A DNA stretch of 64,000 bases from Phytophthora sp. 'mugwort' (lineage: Eukaryota; Oomycota; Peronosporomycetes; Peronosporales; Peronosporaceae): the NCBI GenBank assembly GCA_033558025.1, contig JAUCEF010000012.1:1240001-1304000 (forward strand), given 5' to 3'. The translations under genes were made by a program, and so were the position numbers. The first letter of the stretch is position 1. The number at the start of each line of letters is the position of its first letter. The notes below the pieces were generated by a model. That model searched no databases and had not been told where the DNA came from. It was given only the letters and a program-made list of their open reading frames with translations. Shown here piece after piece: positions 1-9,575 of this stretch.

Positions 1-345
1 CGCAGCAAAATCTCGGTGCTTCGACAAAAAGAACGGGGTGCGACCAGGTTTTATTATCACAGCAACCAGAAAGCCTTGATGATTTGGGTTTTTCACGATT
101 GGATGCGTGAACTTGGGCCAACAGCACGGTCAGGTACTCCCTCGTCTCGATAACGCATCGGCGCACATCGTCGTGAGCACAAAACTTCAAAGCATGACGG
201 TTATCTTCTTACCACCTAACTCGACGTCTATACTGCAGTCACTAGACCTAGGAATTATTGCATTTTCAAACGCCTCTACCGTCACCGCCAGCTGCACATG
301 CGATGGCGTCACTGCCAGCTGCACATGCGATGGATATGGAGGAAA
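1..345 (+). pseudogene. pogo/Tigger-type DDE transposase fragment
   Basis: The stretch reads as the core of a pogo-family DDE transposase, a cut-and-paste enzyme acting on its own transposon ends. A first frame gives residues like WVFHDWMREL, then a one-base shift leads into LDNASAH (the second catalytic aspartate region), FLPPNSTSILQSLDLGII and a further shift. The start lies outside the window and the end fades after about 345. A 27-bp unit is tandemly duplicated at 280-306 and 307-333 inside the coding part. Several frame changes and the missing N-terminus show it is dead. The family call is firm; the exact boundaries are not. Confidence 0.75.
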
Positions 346-588
346 AAGACATGCCCAAGTTCATAAATTTGACCAGCTGATCATACGCGCTGGATTAAGG
401 CGCGTTAGCGCGAAGTCCCTGCCAAGTCCCTACTTAACTGCTTCCGCCACAGAGTTGCACGGCCTTGTTTGGGCCGTGCAACATCACGGTGGCGCCCGGC
501 ATGATCAGCCACTCCTTACGTCGAGGAGCCGCCGCGAACGCTAATGCGTCGCTGAAGGTGGCTATCCGATGATATCAACTCATGGGGC

Positions 589-1464
589 ATGGTTGTTGGT
601 GTCGAAACCAACAACCATGGGTTAACCAAGGCGTTCTCCAGCATAGGGACAAGGGGAAAAGAAAATCAGTGTGTGTTTGTGTCGCCAAAGTTAGCGGGAT
701 ATTCAGCACCAGACCTGCCCGTTGCAACACCAACAATCTCCGGCCTACAGCAGCCGTTCTCCGCGCTGGAGTACGGCCAACTCGTAACCGTACCTGATGA
801 GCCTATCGTCACGGGATGAGCTTCAACGGCGTTCTGAATGTTGTTGACGCCACCATGGCCTCTCTACTGATACAACTGCAAATCGTCCTTGCCGCGACAG
901 CCAGCGCGAGCACAACTCCGGTTTTTGTGTCTCGCAATATGTACGCCCTGAAGCGCGTAATCGCTGCCACTAATAATTGCCTTGGGACCGGAATCTCTAC
1001 AGCAACTTACTGCGAATGGGGAGCGCATCACCAAGCTCACTGGCCTCCATAAAGCACGCGCAGGTTGGCGATGGTGTAGCACAAAATACGCTGCTATCAT
1101 GATTCTAAAGAACATATTAAGTCAGTTGATCGGCATCAATGCGGCTTGGCCGTCTCGAGGATGCGCAGCTCGTCTGTGCATGTACACTCCGAGAGAGGTG
1201 CAAGAGTTAGGAACCTTTGACTAATTACCTGCAGCCGAGTTGGCCGTGGCCCCGGCGCCTGTAACATCGTCCACGCTGGCAGGATGCTCCCTAAATTGGT
1301 ACGCAAGTCATATCTGGCAAAAGTTTAAGAGGAAAAAGGAACACAACAAACGCGCCGACGCAAAAGCTGCTGTGAACATACTCATGGTACTGTACCAGGC
1401 CAGGAATTGGCACCGTACCAGAACGGGCATTTTACGCTACCGAAAATACTTCTCTAAACGTTGA
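589..1464 (+). pseudogene. Unrecognised coding-like fragments, probably decayed repeat gene
   Basis: Three plus-strand frames carry protein-like text in succession: 589-819, then 982-1224, then 1240-1464. The last contains a basic, alanine-rich stretch (ADAKAAVNILMVLY) resembling the end of a repetitive oomycete protein, but I cannot name the family. No intact reading frame runs through the region and no splice-like junctions clearly join the pieces. It lies between a pogo fragment and a Harbinger element, so a transposon origin is the likeliest explanation. I assign no function. Confidence 0.25.
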
Positions 1465-2840
1465 TTTAAATAGATCTGGCAAAATTTCGGAAAACAGAAC
1501 TGTCATTAAAAAATGCTCGTCGGCGAAAACCTTATATTTCATGATTTCGGTCTGCGCGGCGGTCGATCATTTGCTGACTGCAACCACATACATCCTCTCA
1601 CCATGTCCCAACGCAAGCACATTTGTCTACATGCTCGTAGGTACTGTTTTCGAAGAAAGCATCAACGAGTTCACCTTCATTTTCGGAGGCGCGGCGAGAT
1701 CTGAGTCGCTGCCACTCGTCATGCCTGGTCTTCTTCTGCGGAGTTGCAAGTTATTTTTCCTTTTGCTTACGCAAATCGAAGTCGAGGTCCCTCAGCCTTA
1801 AGCCTTTCAATAAAAACTAAAACAAAGCGCTAATGATTGGTAGTCCCACATATAATATTACCATATATATAATCATTTGAGTATGATATGTAACCTCATA
1901 TTATGATATTATCAGCTAATGATAGGTTGTCTCAAATTATGATAAAGATTTTAAGTCAGTGTTAGATTGCGGGGTCGTCTGAGCACTCGAGCTCGGCGAT
2001 GGAAAATGAAGACTGACTAGTTACCTTGCTCGGCTTGAGCACATATACAAATGCATGCTGCTGCGAGTCCTGCTATCTCAGCAGCTTGCCAAATAGTCCA
2101 ACAGGGCAAGCTAGGCCACAGCTTGAACTGCAGCATTTAACCTACGACCGTGATCACTTGGTCCACCGCTCCGCAATGCCCAAGTTGAACCTCAACTCAA
2201 CAGTCAGGACCACAGAAGGTCCACTTCGGGCAACCATAACTTTCCTCTCAGATCGATTGTAAGAGTTTTGATTTCATAGAAGATATTTGAAAGAATTTCA
2301 CTTGTTTTCTCTTGTTTCTAATAGGCTTGATTTAAGTGCATTCCAATCGAACAGGTCGATTGTGAGAGTTTTAATTTCATAGACGGCGTTGAATGAATTT
2401 CGCATGTTTTTCTGCTTTCTAACAGGCTTGGGTTAAGCGCGTTCCAATCGAGCAAGGTACAGGTTCCGCCTTTTTCAGACGGCTGAAGTCAATATATTGG
2501 ACTTGCTTCCAGTATTACTCCGGGTATAAAACATCTAATTTCAAAATCTCGCTTAACTATGATATTTCCCTATATGCACTGCGGGGCGTAGGATCACCGC
2601 GAACTGGTTTGATGCTTGTATATTGTAGTCGATCTATTGCTTGAGCTCGATCGGTTGGGCATCTCAGTGTCTTAAACTTGTACAATTGACTTGAACGGGT
2701 GGTTTACCTTAATACCATAATGCCAATTACCTGTCATTAGCAATTTTGCGTCATTAGCGACACGGTTTCAAAACGCGAAGAAGACAACCCAATCACGTGG
2801 GGTAGGGCTACATCAATGTGACACCAATTCATCACCCCGC
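1465..2840. other. AT-rich intergenic stretch, no gene seen
   Basis: No convincing coding region on either strand. 1840-1945 is strongly AT-rich with repeated TATAATATTA/ATATTATGATATTA-like words. A 103-bp tandem duplication lies at 2253-2458 (own entry). The right edge is the Harbinger target site. Confidence 0.6.
2253..2458. repeat. Two-copy tandem repeat, period about 103 bp
   Basis: The segment starting TCGATTGTAAGAGTTTTGAT at 2253 is repeated as TCGATTGTGAGAGTTTTAAT at 2356. Both copies keep the same order of blocks (ATTTCATAGA, GAATTTC, TTTCTAA, AGGCTTG, TTCCAATCGA). They differ by scattered substitutions, so the duplication is not recent. Confidence 0.8.
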
Positions 2841-2841
2841 C

Positions 2842-2859
2842 TAAGAGCATCTCCACCGG
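2842..2859 (+). repeat. Harbinger left TSD (TAA) and terminal inverted repeat
   Basis: TAA target duplication at 2842-2844, then the 15-bp inverted repeat at 2845-2859, matched at 5380-5394 with 14 of 15 positions. Confidence 0.9.
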
Positions 2860-2952
2860 TCAGTTGCCATAGCTATAAACAACTCGCGTGCTGATTGGCT
2901 AGAGTTTATTTAGTTATAGACATCCAGTGCCGCCACTCACCGAATTGTCGCT

Positions 2953-4219
2953 ATGTGGCGAAGTCGTCTTCTTCGCGAACTGCTTGACGATGAAGAGGAG
3001 GTTTACATAGCCTCTTTGCTTATCGCTCCTCGCGCCAAGAAAAAACGAAAGTATGGTGGCTCGGAGCCTGGTAAAGCACCCAATATTGAGAGAGACTTCG
3101 CCTCGGCCAACGCGCAGCTAATTCGACGGTATTTCGCTGAGTCTCCACTCCATGATGACAAAACCTTCGCCCGTTGTTATCGTATGTCGAAGCCCCTCTT
3201 CTTAAGAGTTGATGATGCTTTGGTTGCAAACTACCCGTAATTCTGTTAAAGAAGTGATGCCGCTGGTAAAGAGGGAATCAGCAGCTTGTTGAAAATTACT
3301 GCTGCCTATCGTATGCTGGCTTATGCCGAGGCTGGAGATGAAATGGACGATGTTTGTTCTATTGGTGAATCCACCGCTTTTGAGTTACTGCAAAAATTCT
3401 GGCGTGCAATTATTGAACTCTTTGGGCCTAGTTACTTGCGATTCCCTACTGAACAAGCTATTTGGGCTCTCATGAGCATTAACAACAAGCGGGTATTTCC
3501 GGTAATGTTAGAGTCGATTGATTGCATGAAGTGGGAGTGATCGCTGTGTGCCCGGGCTTTTGCTGGTCAGTTTAGAGGTCGCGAAAAGAAGCCCACGGTC
3601 GTATTAGAAGCCATTGCGTCAGGGGATCTCTGGATTCGGCACGCAGATTTCGGTTCGGCAGGCTCTAACAACGATATCAACGTACTTCAACGTTCTTCAC
3701 TTCTACAGCGCCTTTTACATGGAGAAGTACCACCCATCAGGTACACAATTTGCAACACGGACCGAGTCATCCCATACTTGCTGGCCGATGGGATATATCC
3801 AGATTGGTCTCTATTCGCGAAAGGAATTTCAGCACCGGTATCTAAGAAAGAAAGAAAAACACTACACGCGGCTTCATTCTGCGATAAGGAACGATGTGGA
3901 GAGGGGATTTGGTGCACTTCAAAAGCAGTGGAGAATATTAGCGCTTCCCGCTCGATTTTGGACCGTTGAGAAGTTGCAGGATGTAATGCACTGCTGCATC
4001 ATTTTACATAACATGATAGTGGAGCATCGCCGTGATCCTCTTCATGCTCGGTACTTTTCAGACACGCCTGCTCCAGCAATCCCACGTTCCAATCGACGAC
4101 CAACTTCTATCCAAGATGTAATTACCGCATGGAGCTCTCTTGAGAACGAATACGAACACAATCAATTGCAAAAAGAACTTATTCAACACGTATGGGATAG
4201 CAAAGGCAATGGGCAATAA
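2953..4219 (+). pseudogene. PIF/Harbinger (HARBI1-like) DDE nuclease, frameshifted
   Basis: The product would cut and rejoin the transposon ends, using a DDE active site of the DDE_4 family. Frame 1 (2953-3240) holds the basic, acidic N-terminus and FARCYRMSK. 3286-3540 holds TAAYRMLAYAEAGDEMDD and the first catalytic region ESIDCMKWE. Read from about 3540, the text GQFRGREKKPTVVLEAIASG and SNNDINVL follows; then LADGIYPDW supplies the second aspartate and NDVERGFGALQKQW the glutamate. The C-terminus to 4219 is open. Stops at 3238 and 3538 and at least three frame changes make it a pseudogene. All three catalytic residues are still readable, so decay is moderate. Confidence 0.88.
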
Positions 4220-4350
4220 CTGTAAATAACTTAGCTTTTGTATTATCTGTTTAAGATAGCTCAGCTATCATAGCTGCAAGCTATGATCTGTGGTAACAAA
4301 GTATAAAAGCAAATGAATTTATTTTACTTGCTCCCTTCCGTAGCATCTTC

Positions 4351-5232
4351 TTATACGTCAGCGATGGTCACGATGTTTTCATTTTGAGAAAGATCCGTTG
4401 CTTCGATAGCAACGCTGTCGTCAACCGTATTGCCGTTAGTTCCCTCCGCACGAGTTGTCACTTCGTCACGAGTTGGTGTTAAAGGCGATGAAGTCACTAC
4501 ACGAGCTGAGCTTGTTTCCGGGCTGTTTAACTTGGACTCCTTAGTGGCTTGCATCATTTCGGCGAGCTTTTTCTGCCGCAACATCGTAAAAAACTGAGTG
4601 CGCTGCTGTGGATCAGTGTCAGGCATATTTAATGCTCGATGCACGTCCATTCGTTCAGGATGTTGTTTTTCAGCTTCATCGACTTTGCAATCGATATTGA
4701 AGCATCGTACTGCATCTGGAGTAACTTGGCTTTTTTTTGCGGATTCAAGTGTAGCTTTAGCACCTTGCGGTCGTTTAGTTGTTCCCGTGCCGCCAGCGTT
4801 GTCTCTCTCAGTGGACCGTTTTTTGGTCAGCGATGCAGTCCATTTTGGTTTATCCTTTAGCACTTCATAGGCAGCAACAAACTGGAAATGTTCCACCTGA
4901 CGAGCTTCATACAACTTGAGAGCGGCCGCATATCTGTCTTCTTCGGTTTTCCCGCTTTCATTGGCGCTGTTGATAACGACCGAGCAGCCGACAAAGCGGT
5001 TCGCCTCCCGGTTGAGTCGGACCACCTATTCTTTAAGGCGATGAGCGATCTTTTGCTGCTCGGCACGATCTTTCGGTAAGACTCGAGGATGCTGGACAGA
5101 CACTCTCCGCCTTTTGGTCAGTTCCAGTGACAGGATTTTCCGAGATCGAGCACCATGCCGTGCACAAGCCGCTATCTTCTGTATCCGACTAAGCCTTGCC
5201 TCGGGGCATTGCTTTTTCCTGTGAATGAGCAA
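4351..5232 (-). pseudogene. Harbinger second ORF (Myb/SANT-associated protein), frameshifted
   Basis: Harbinger elements need a second protein that binds DNA and helps the transposase enter the nucleus. The C-terminal part is open at 4351-5025: VVRLNREANRFVGCSVVINS, then EEDRYAAALKLYEARQVEHF, a Lys/Thr-rich linker and a hydrophilic tail with MLRQKKLAEMMQ. The N-terminal part (KKRSLIALKNRW-type text) lies in other frames at 4857-5232, so there is at least one frameshift near 5020-5060. It is convergent with the transposase, 131 bp apart. The assignment rests on its layout in the element and on resemblance to the family. Confidence 0.75.
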
Positions 5233-5379
5233 AGCTGCTATAGCTTTGCGTCGCTATGGAGGTCCGCCATAGCCACTGAAACCCCCCGGGAGCTAAAATT
5301 ATAGCTATAGATATGCTCGGTGAAACAATGGTAGTTAACACTTTCGTTGGGTGGGTAGCTATATAGCTATAGATCCTCG

Positions 5380-5397
5380 CCGGTGGAGATTCTCTAA
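5380..5397 (-). repeat. Harbinger right terminal inverted repeat and TSD (TAA)
   Basis: CCGGTGGAGATTCTC at 5380-5394 is the inverted partner of 2845-2859; TAA at 5395-5397 repeats the left target site. Confidence 0.9.
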
Positions 5398-5619
5398 GTA
5401 TGGTACTTAGAAGAATTTGCGCTAAAACCTGCTCGAGGAAAAATGTGAAGCCGCAAGGAGCAGAGCTGGAGTGGAAGCCTAGTCGGTTGGGATTTCACAG
5501 CTACGATTCGAAGTGAAACTAATTCTGGCTTGAGAAGAAGGATATGAGTGATAATCTACTGCAGATCCACGTTCCATATGCAATTTTTTTTTTTTAACTC
5601 CTTGCGTGAAAGGGTACTC

Positions 5620-6500
5620 ACATAAGGCATTTAGGCTTGGTCCTCGGTCCTCCAGAAACAGGAAAGTCAACCACCGCTATGGTGTTCGCGCTAACTATAA
5701 ATAGACGTGAATGGGCAGTGACATGGGTTCACCTTGACAAATTGCTAAAGTGGCGGTGCGTACGTCTGACTGGCGCTGATCGAAAGACTCGAATCATTGA
5801 CATTACGGAATTGGAAGAAGTGCTTCTGTCTCATAATGACTCCACGCATCCTTTGATGCTAGTCGATGGCTGAACTGATACAGAGCCCTCCATTCAGTTG
5901 ACAATCACGTGCAATGACTTACTAGAAGGACGTTGTCATGCAGCGACGACTCGCGTATATTTGTTCCATGACTATCCGTAGTAAGGTGCGAGGGGATACG
6001 GACGAGATTATTCGAGCAATGGAGTGCCAGGTGCGGTCCTGGACACAATACGAGCAACTTAACGTGACAAGCGATGATACTCTTCTTAGCGACGTTTTGC
6101 TACATCTGGATGGTTCAGTAATAGATCGTTTAGCTATGGTGGAGACTAGCAAGTATTATCACGCTGGTGGATCGTGTCGTTAAAAATCAAAGCAATTATT
6201 ACGCGTGTTGATCGTGTCGTTTTACGTTCAACTATGACATAACGGATGTGGTCAAGATGTTGAGTTGTGCGGTGGATTCGTTGACCGATGATCTGACTAT
6301 CACTACAAATGATTCGCGTTCAGTTGTAAGCATCAATCGCTTTCTTGCGAGGTGCAAGAGAGGTTATGGTTTGGGCGCGGTCAGGTGCTATGCTGCAGGG
6401 CATGTTCAATACAATGTACAATGGTATTGGGGAGTCGAAACCATCCGTAATACCCGAGGTCGCAATAATAATAATTCCCGTAATGCCAGTAGTTACTGAA
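5620..6500 (+). pseudogene. Crinkler/RHS-type P-loop NTPase remnant
   Basis: 5637-5873 reads as a P-loop ATPase core. A Walker A-like LGPPETGKSTTAMVFAL is followed by WAVTWVHLDK and, after about 45 residues, HPLMLVDG, a Walker B-like strand. This order matches the ATPase module shared by oomycete Crinkler C-terminal regions and retrotransposon hot-spot proteins. After a stop at 5871, 5938-6183 continues in another frame (EIIRAMECQVRSWTQYEQLN), and 6248-6499 in a third. The first glycine-rich loop has Glu where the family usually has Gly. No start, signal peptide or LxLFLAK-type motif is visible upstream. It is a broken remnant and the family call is moderate. Confidence 0.5.
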
Positions 6501-6528
6501 GCATGATCCCCATTAGCGCTGCGATTTC

Positions 6529-8130
6529 CTAAACTTCCTCTGAATTCCGAGGAGCGTTGCACTGTGCCAGAGTCCCGATTGCCTCGAAGAACGTGATCGT
6601 TTCGAAGTTTGCAGGTGAGGTAGACGCACGAAACGTGGTCAGCATCAGCTTGCACGACAAAAAGATCTCTTCGCAGATGTTGCTCGCCGGTGGAGCGACA
6701 CGCAACAGCGGGTCATACTGGAGGGAGGGGCCTTGCTCCGAACGACGAGGTTCTTCGCAGAGTTGCAGTGGCGAAGTTGTCGTCGCCGGCCGCCGACTCG
6801 CGCGATTGAGCAGGGAGATCACAACGACGCCGCGGTCGCCTGCCCTTCGGTCGACAGAGGAACGTCATTCTGGATCTTGACGAGCGCGTTCTCGAAGAGC
6901 GTCGAGTGGATATTATGAGCTGACGGGAATATCTCTCCCGTCAGCTCCCGGAACAGGTACTTGCCCATAATTGGGTACCTTTCCACACACGCGTAAAAAA
7001 AGCAGGCGGACTTCAGCAAGCGTGCGCCTTTCCGCGTGCAGTTCCACACATACACTGTCCAATCCGCGCAGCTCTCCTAAAAGTGCGACGACGCGGCGAT
7101 GTGCATACCCGCAGGGAACAAGCTCTTCGACAGCGCTGACAGTGAGGATTGCGTCACAAATATCAACATAGCGTTGCAGCATGGCGAAACGAGACGTCCA
7201 CCGCGTCGCGGTGGACTTACCTGGCTTGCGATCCGTGGCGCGAGCGAGATCAGCCGAATTGTTGACGTGACGGAGCTGGATCATCAAATCTTGATTGAGA
7301 TCGATCTGACCTGATACACCCTTAGATATAAATCAACCGCGAGGTTAAATCTGTGACTGGCACAGCCGAGGAGTGGGACACCCAGTCGGGTTGCGACGCT
7401 CTGATTGGTTGCGCAGTTGTCCCCCACGACAAGTCAAACCATATCAAGAGTTTTCCGTATAGTCGCAACACACCGGCGATATGTTCGACGTGGGCCTCGG
7501 CGCCAACCCCTTCGACCATCTGAGACAGGGCGAGGAGTCAGTGGCGATGCTCATCACCGTACATGTACACCAACAGACTGAGAAACTGCAGTGAGTAACT
7601 CGGCCAGCCATCAAACATTAGGCTGAACGAGTCACCTACCTCGACAGAGATGATGGCACCTATTTTAGAGGCTGCGAAGAGCATGTAGCGCTAGAGGGTT
7701 TTGACACCGACAGGCCTCATCTTCACGACCTTGCGAGTGGCGGGGTTCTTGACCTCGGTCGGAGGCATGACAATCTAGTCAAGCCAATCGTACACATTCA
7801 GCGTCGTCCCATCGACAAAGCCAAACTTGTCCATCACAGTCGAATTAGACGCCTGGAAGTCTGCAAAGCCGGCGTTCTTGGCAGCCAGGTGGCCATTGAG
7901 ATTCGTGTAGCCCGTATTGGGCGACTGCGTGCGCGTCTTGGTACACTTCTTGCACGTAGACGCTGTTACCCAGGTCGGCGAAGGAGAATGCGCAGAGCTG
8001 GCGAGAGGTCATTCTGGCGTGGCAGGAGTGAGTTACTGGAAGCTTGGGTGGGATGGGGAAGCGGTAGGAATGCAAAATGCGAAGTGAGAGCAAGAGGAAT
8101 GAACAGAGATTTCAGCAAAAGCAAGAGGCC
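6529..8130 (-). pseudogene. hAT-family transposase, several in-frame stops
   Basis: Reading the minus strand from about 8000 gives a BED-type zinc finger (CKKC, then TGYTNLNGHLAAKN), then WLD, FSLMFDGWPSYSLQFLSLLV, and at 7519-7322 VEHIAGVLRLYG. 7287-6913 holds the central region (TRWTSRFAMLQRYVDICDAI). The C-terminal dimerisation domain appears at 6735-6580 (YDPLLRVAPPASNICEEIF). From 8000 to about 7430 one frame continues with three stop codons, two of them TAG. Later parts change frame. Catalytic residues are only partly traceable. It is an old hAT copy; no clear 8-bp target duplication was found. Confidence 0.85.
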
Positions 8131-8163
8131 CAGCCAACTGGCTAGAGCCTGAAATTGTTGGTT

Positions 8164-8232
8164 GACGGAACAATACAATAGTATTATAATTGTGTATTAT
8201 ACTGTACAACAGTATTATATTTGTGTATTATG
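8164..8232. repeat. Short AT-rich two-copy tandem repeat
   Basis: The unit AGTATTATAATTGTGTATTA at 8179 recurs as AGTATTATATTTGTGTATTA at 8211, a period of about 32 bp. It adjoins the 5' end of the hAT remnant and may belong to that element's terminus. Confidence 0.6.
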
Positions 8233-9575
8233 GTTGTTGGAAACTCCAATTAATAATAAGGTCCTCAATGTAATACAGACGCTAGTGGTATTTTATTATT
8301 TTGACCAGGCCCTGACGATGGTTACAGTAAAAGTTGACCCGACGCAATGAAAAGGTTCATGTCAACGTCTCAAGATAGTTCAAATGCAGCGTTGAAATGA
8401 ATGATGTTGAACGTCTTTTTACTTCTTCTTAAATGGTTGAACTGGCGGTCTCGAGAATATCGATGCGGCAGGGACTGAAATTGCTTGGTGGGGGTCCGTC
8501 TCTCTTTTGGATTTCGGATGGACTACCTGTGATTACTCCTGTTTATCCCGTTCTGATTAAGCCAGAACAATGGAATCAAGGCGGATACGACGCTGCCATG
8601 GCGTATAAGAAGACAGCCTCGTGCGGATGATGCAAATTACTAGCGCCCTGTGGTGGATTCTGGATCAAGCCAGCTTCCGCCACCAGACGTGAAACTCCAA
8701 GACTTGACCGAACAGACAGTGAGCGACCTGGTGCAACCAAACCAATCACAGAAGAAGCTGTGCCTGATCCTGGTCAGTACGCTTCATGGCGATGGCAGGT
8801 CCAGACATTCGGACCTGGTCAAACTTTCATGGATCTTGTAGAACAGCCCGCCAGTGGTCCAAGTGGAATCTCTGGATGTATTCCATGCTTCCCTTTCATG
8901 CTTCTATCAGCTTGAAGGCTTCATACTTCATTGAGATGGAAACGCGGTGACGACTGTCCGATCCTCTCACTCTACAATTTGCTAGTTTACGACGTAAGTG
9001 TTTCCAATACACTCAGCTATAAGTTTCCAGCAGGATCGCCACCTGCCCTGCCCTGCGTTCGGAATTGCTTCGACCTCCGAAAAAACAGCACACGCACACA
9101 TTTCGAATCGAGTATTTCTACATATGTATTCGTGGTTGAAATGTCAGACGAGAGTTTTGAAATTGGCACGTGGAGATTATCTTCGTTATCGAAATAGAGA
9201 GAAACTGAAATATTCTGAAATATCGATGGTGACCGGCCAAGGATAGCTGAAGCCGTTTGGATGGAATATGTTCACAGAGTCCGATCGAGTGCAGAGAGCC
9301 ACGGTTCGAGGATGTACAACTCTTAACGTAATGTAAGGATCAACAATCGTCATCGACGTGATCCTCATTCATGATTGTATTTAACCTTTTGCCGTTTACT
9401 GTATTGGAGGCTGTGTCGACATCAAACCGTCCGTTAGAAATAGAAACATAATGCCAGATAAATAGAGAAAAAACTCATGCAGCGTGCTGCCCATTCAGTC
9501 ACCATTAATTTCGCATGCCAAGCTCGAATTTTGCATCTAAACTACTATTCTCTTAAGTAGTTTCTAGGATAGCCT
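8233..9575. other. No clear gene; short unassigned coding-like pieces
   Basis: 8433-8630 and 8650-8900 contain short open frames on plus, for example PDPGQYASWRWQVQTFGPGQ read from about 8765. None matches a family I recognise and none has a clear start or splice sites. 9250-9575 is the 3' flank of the PIG-N gene and holds no ORF of note. Confidence 0.4.

Larger units (their letters stand above)
2845..5394 (+). mobile_element. PIF/Harbinger DNA transposon, complete but inactive (2550 bp)
   Basis: The ends are 15-bp inverted repeats: GAGCATCTCCACCGG at 2845-2859 and its complement with one mismatch at 5380-5394. They are flanked by a TAA target duplication at 2842-2844 and 5395-5397, the 3-bp TWA duplication expected for PIF/Harbinger. 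Just inside both ends are AGCTATA-rich words (2869-2880 and 5357-5373). Inside are two convergent genes, the standard Harbinger pair: transposase on plus (2953-4219) and Myb/SANT-like partner on minus (4351-5232). Both are broken. Confidence 0.9.
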
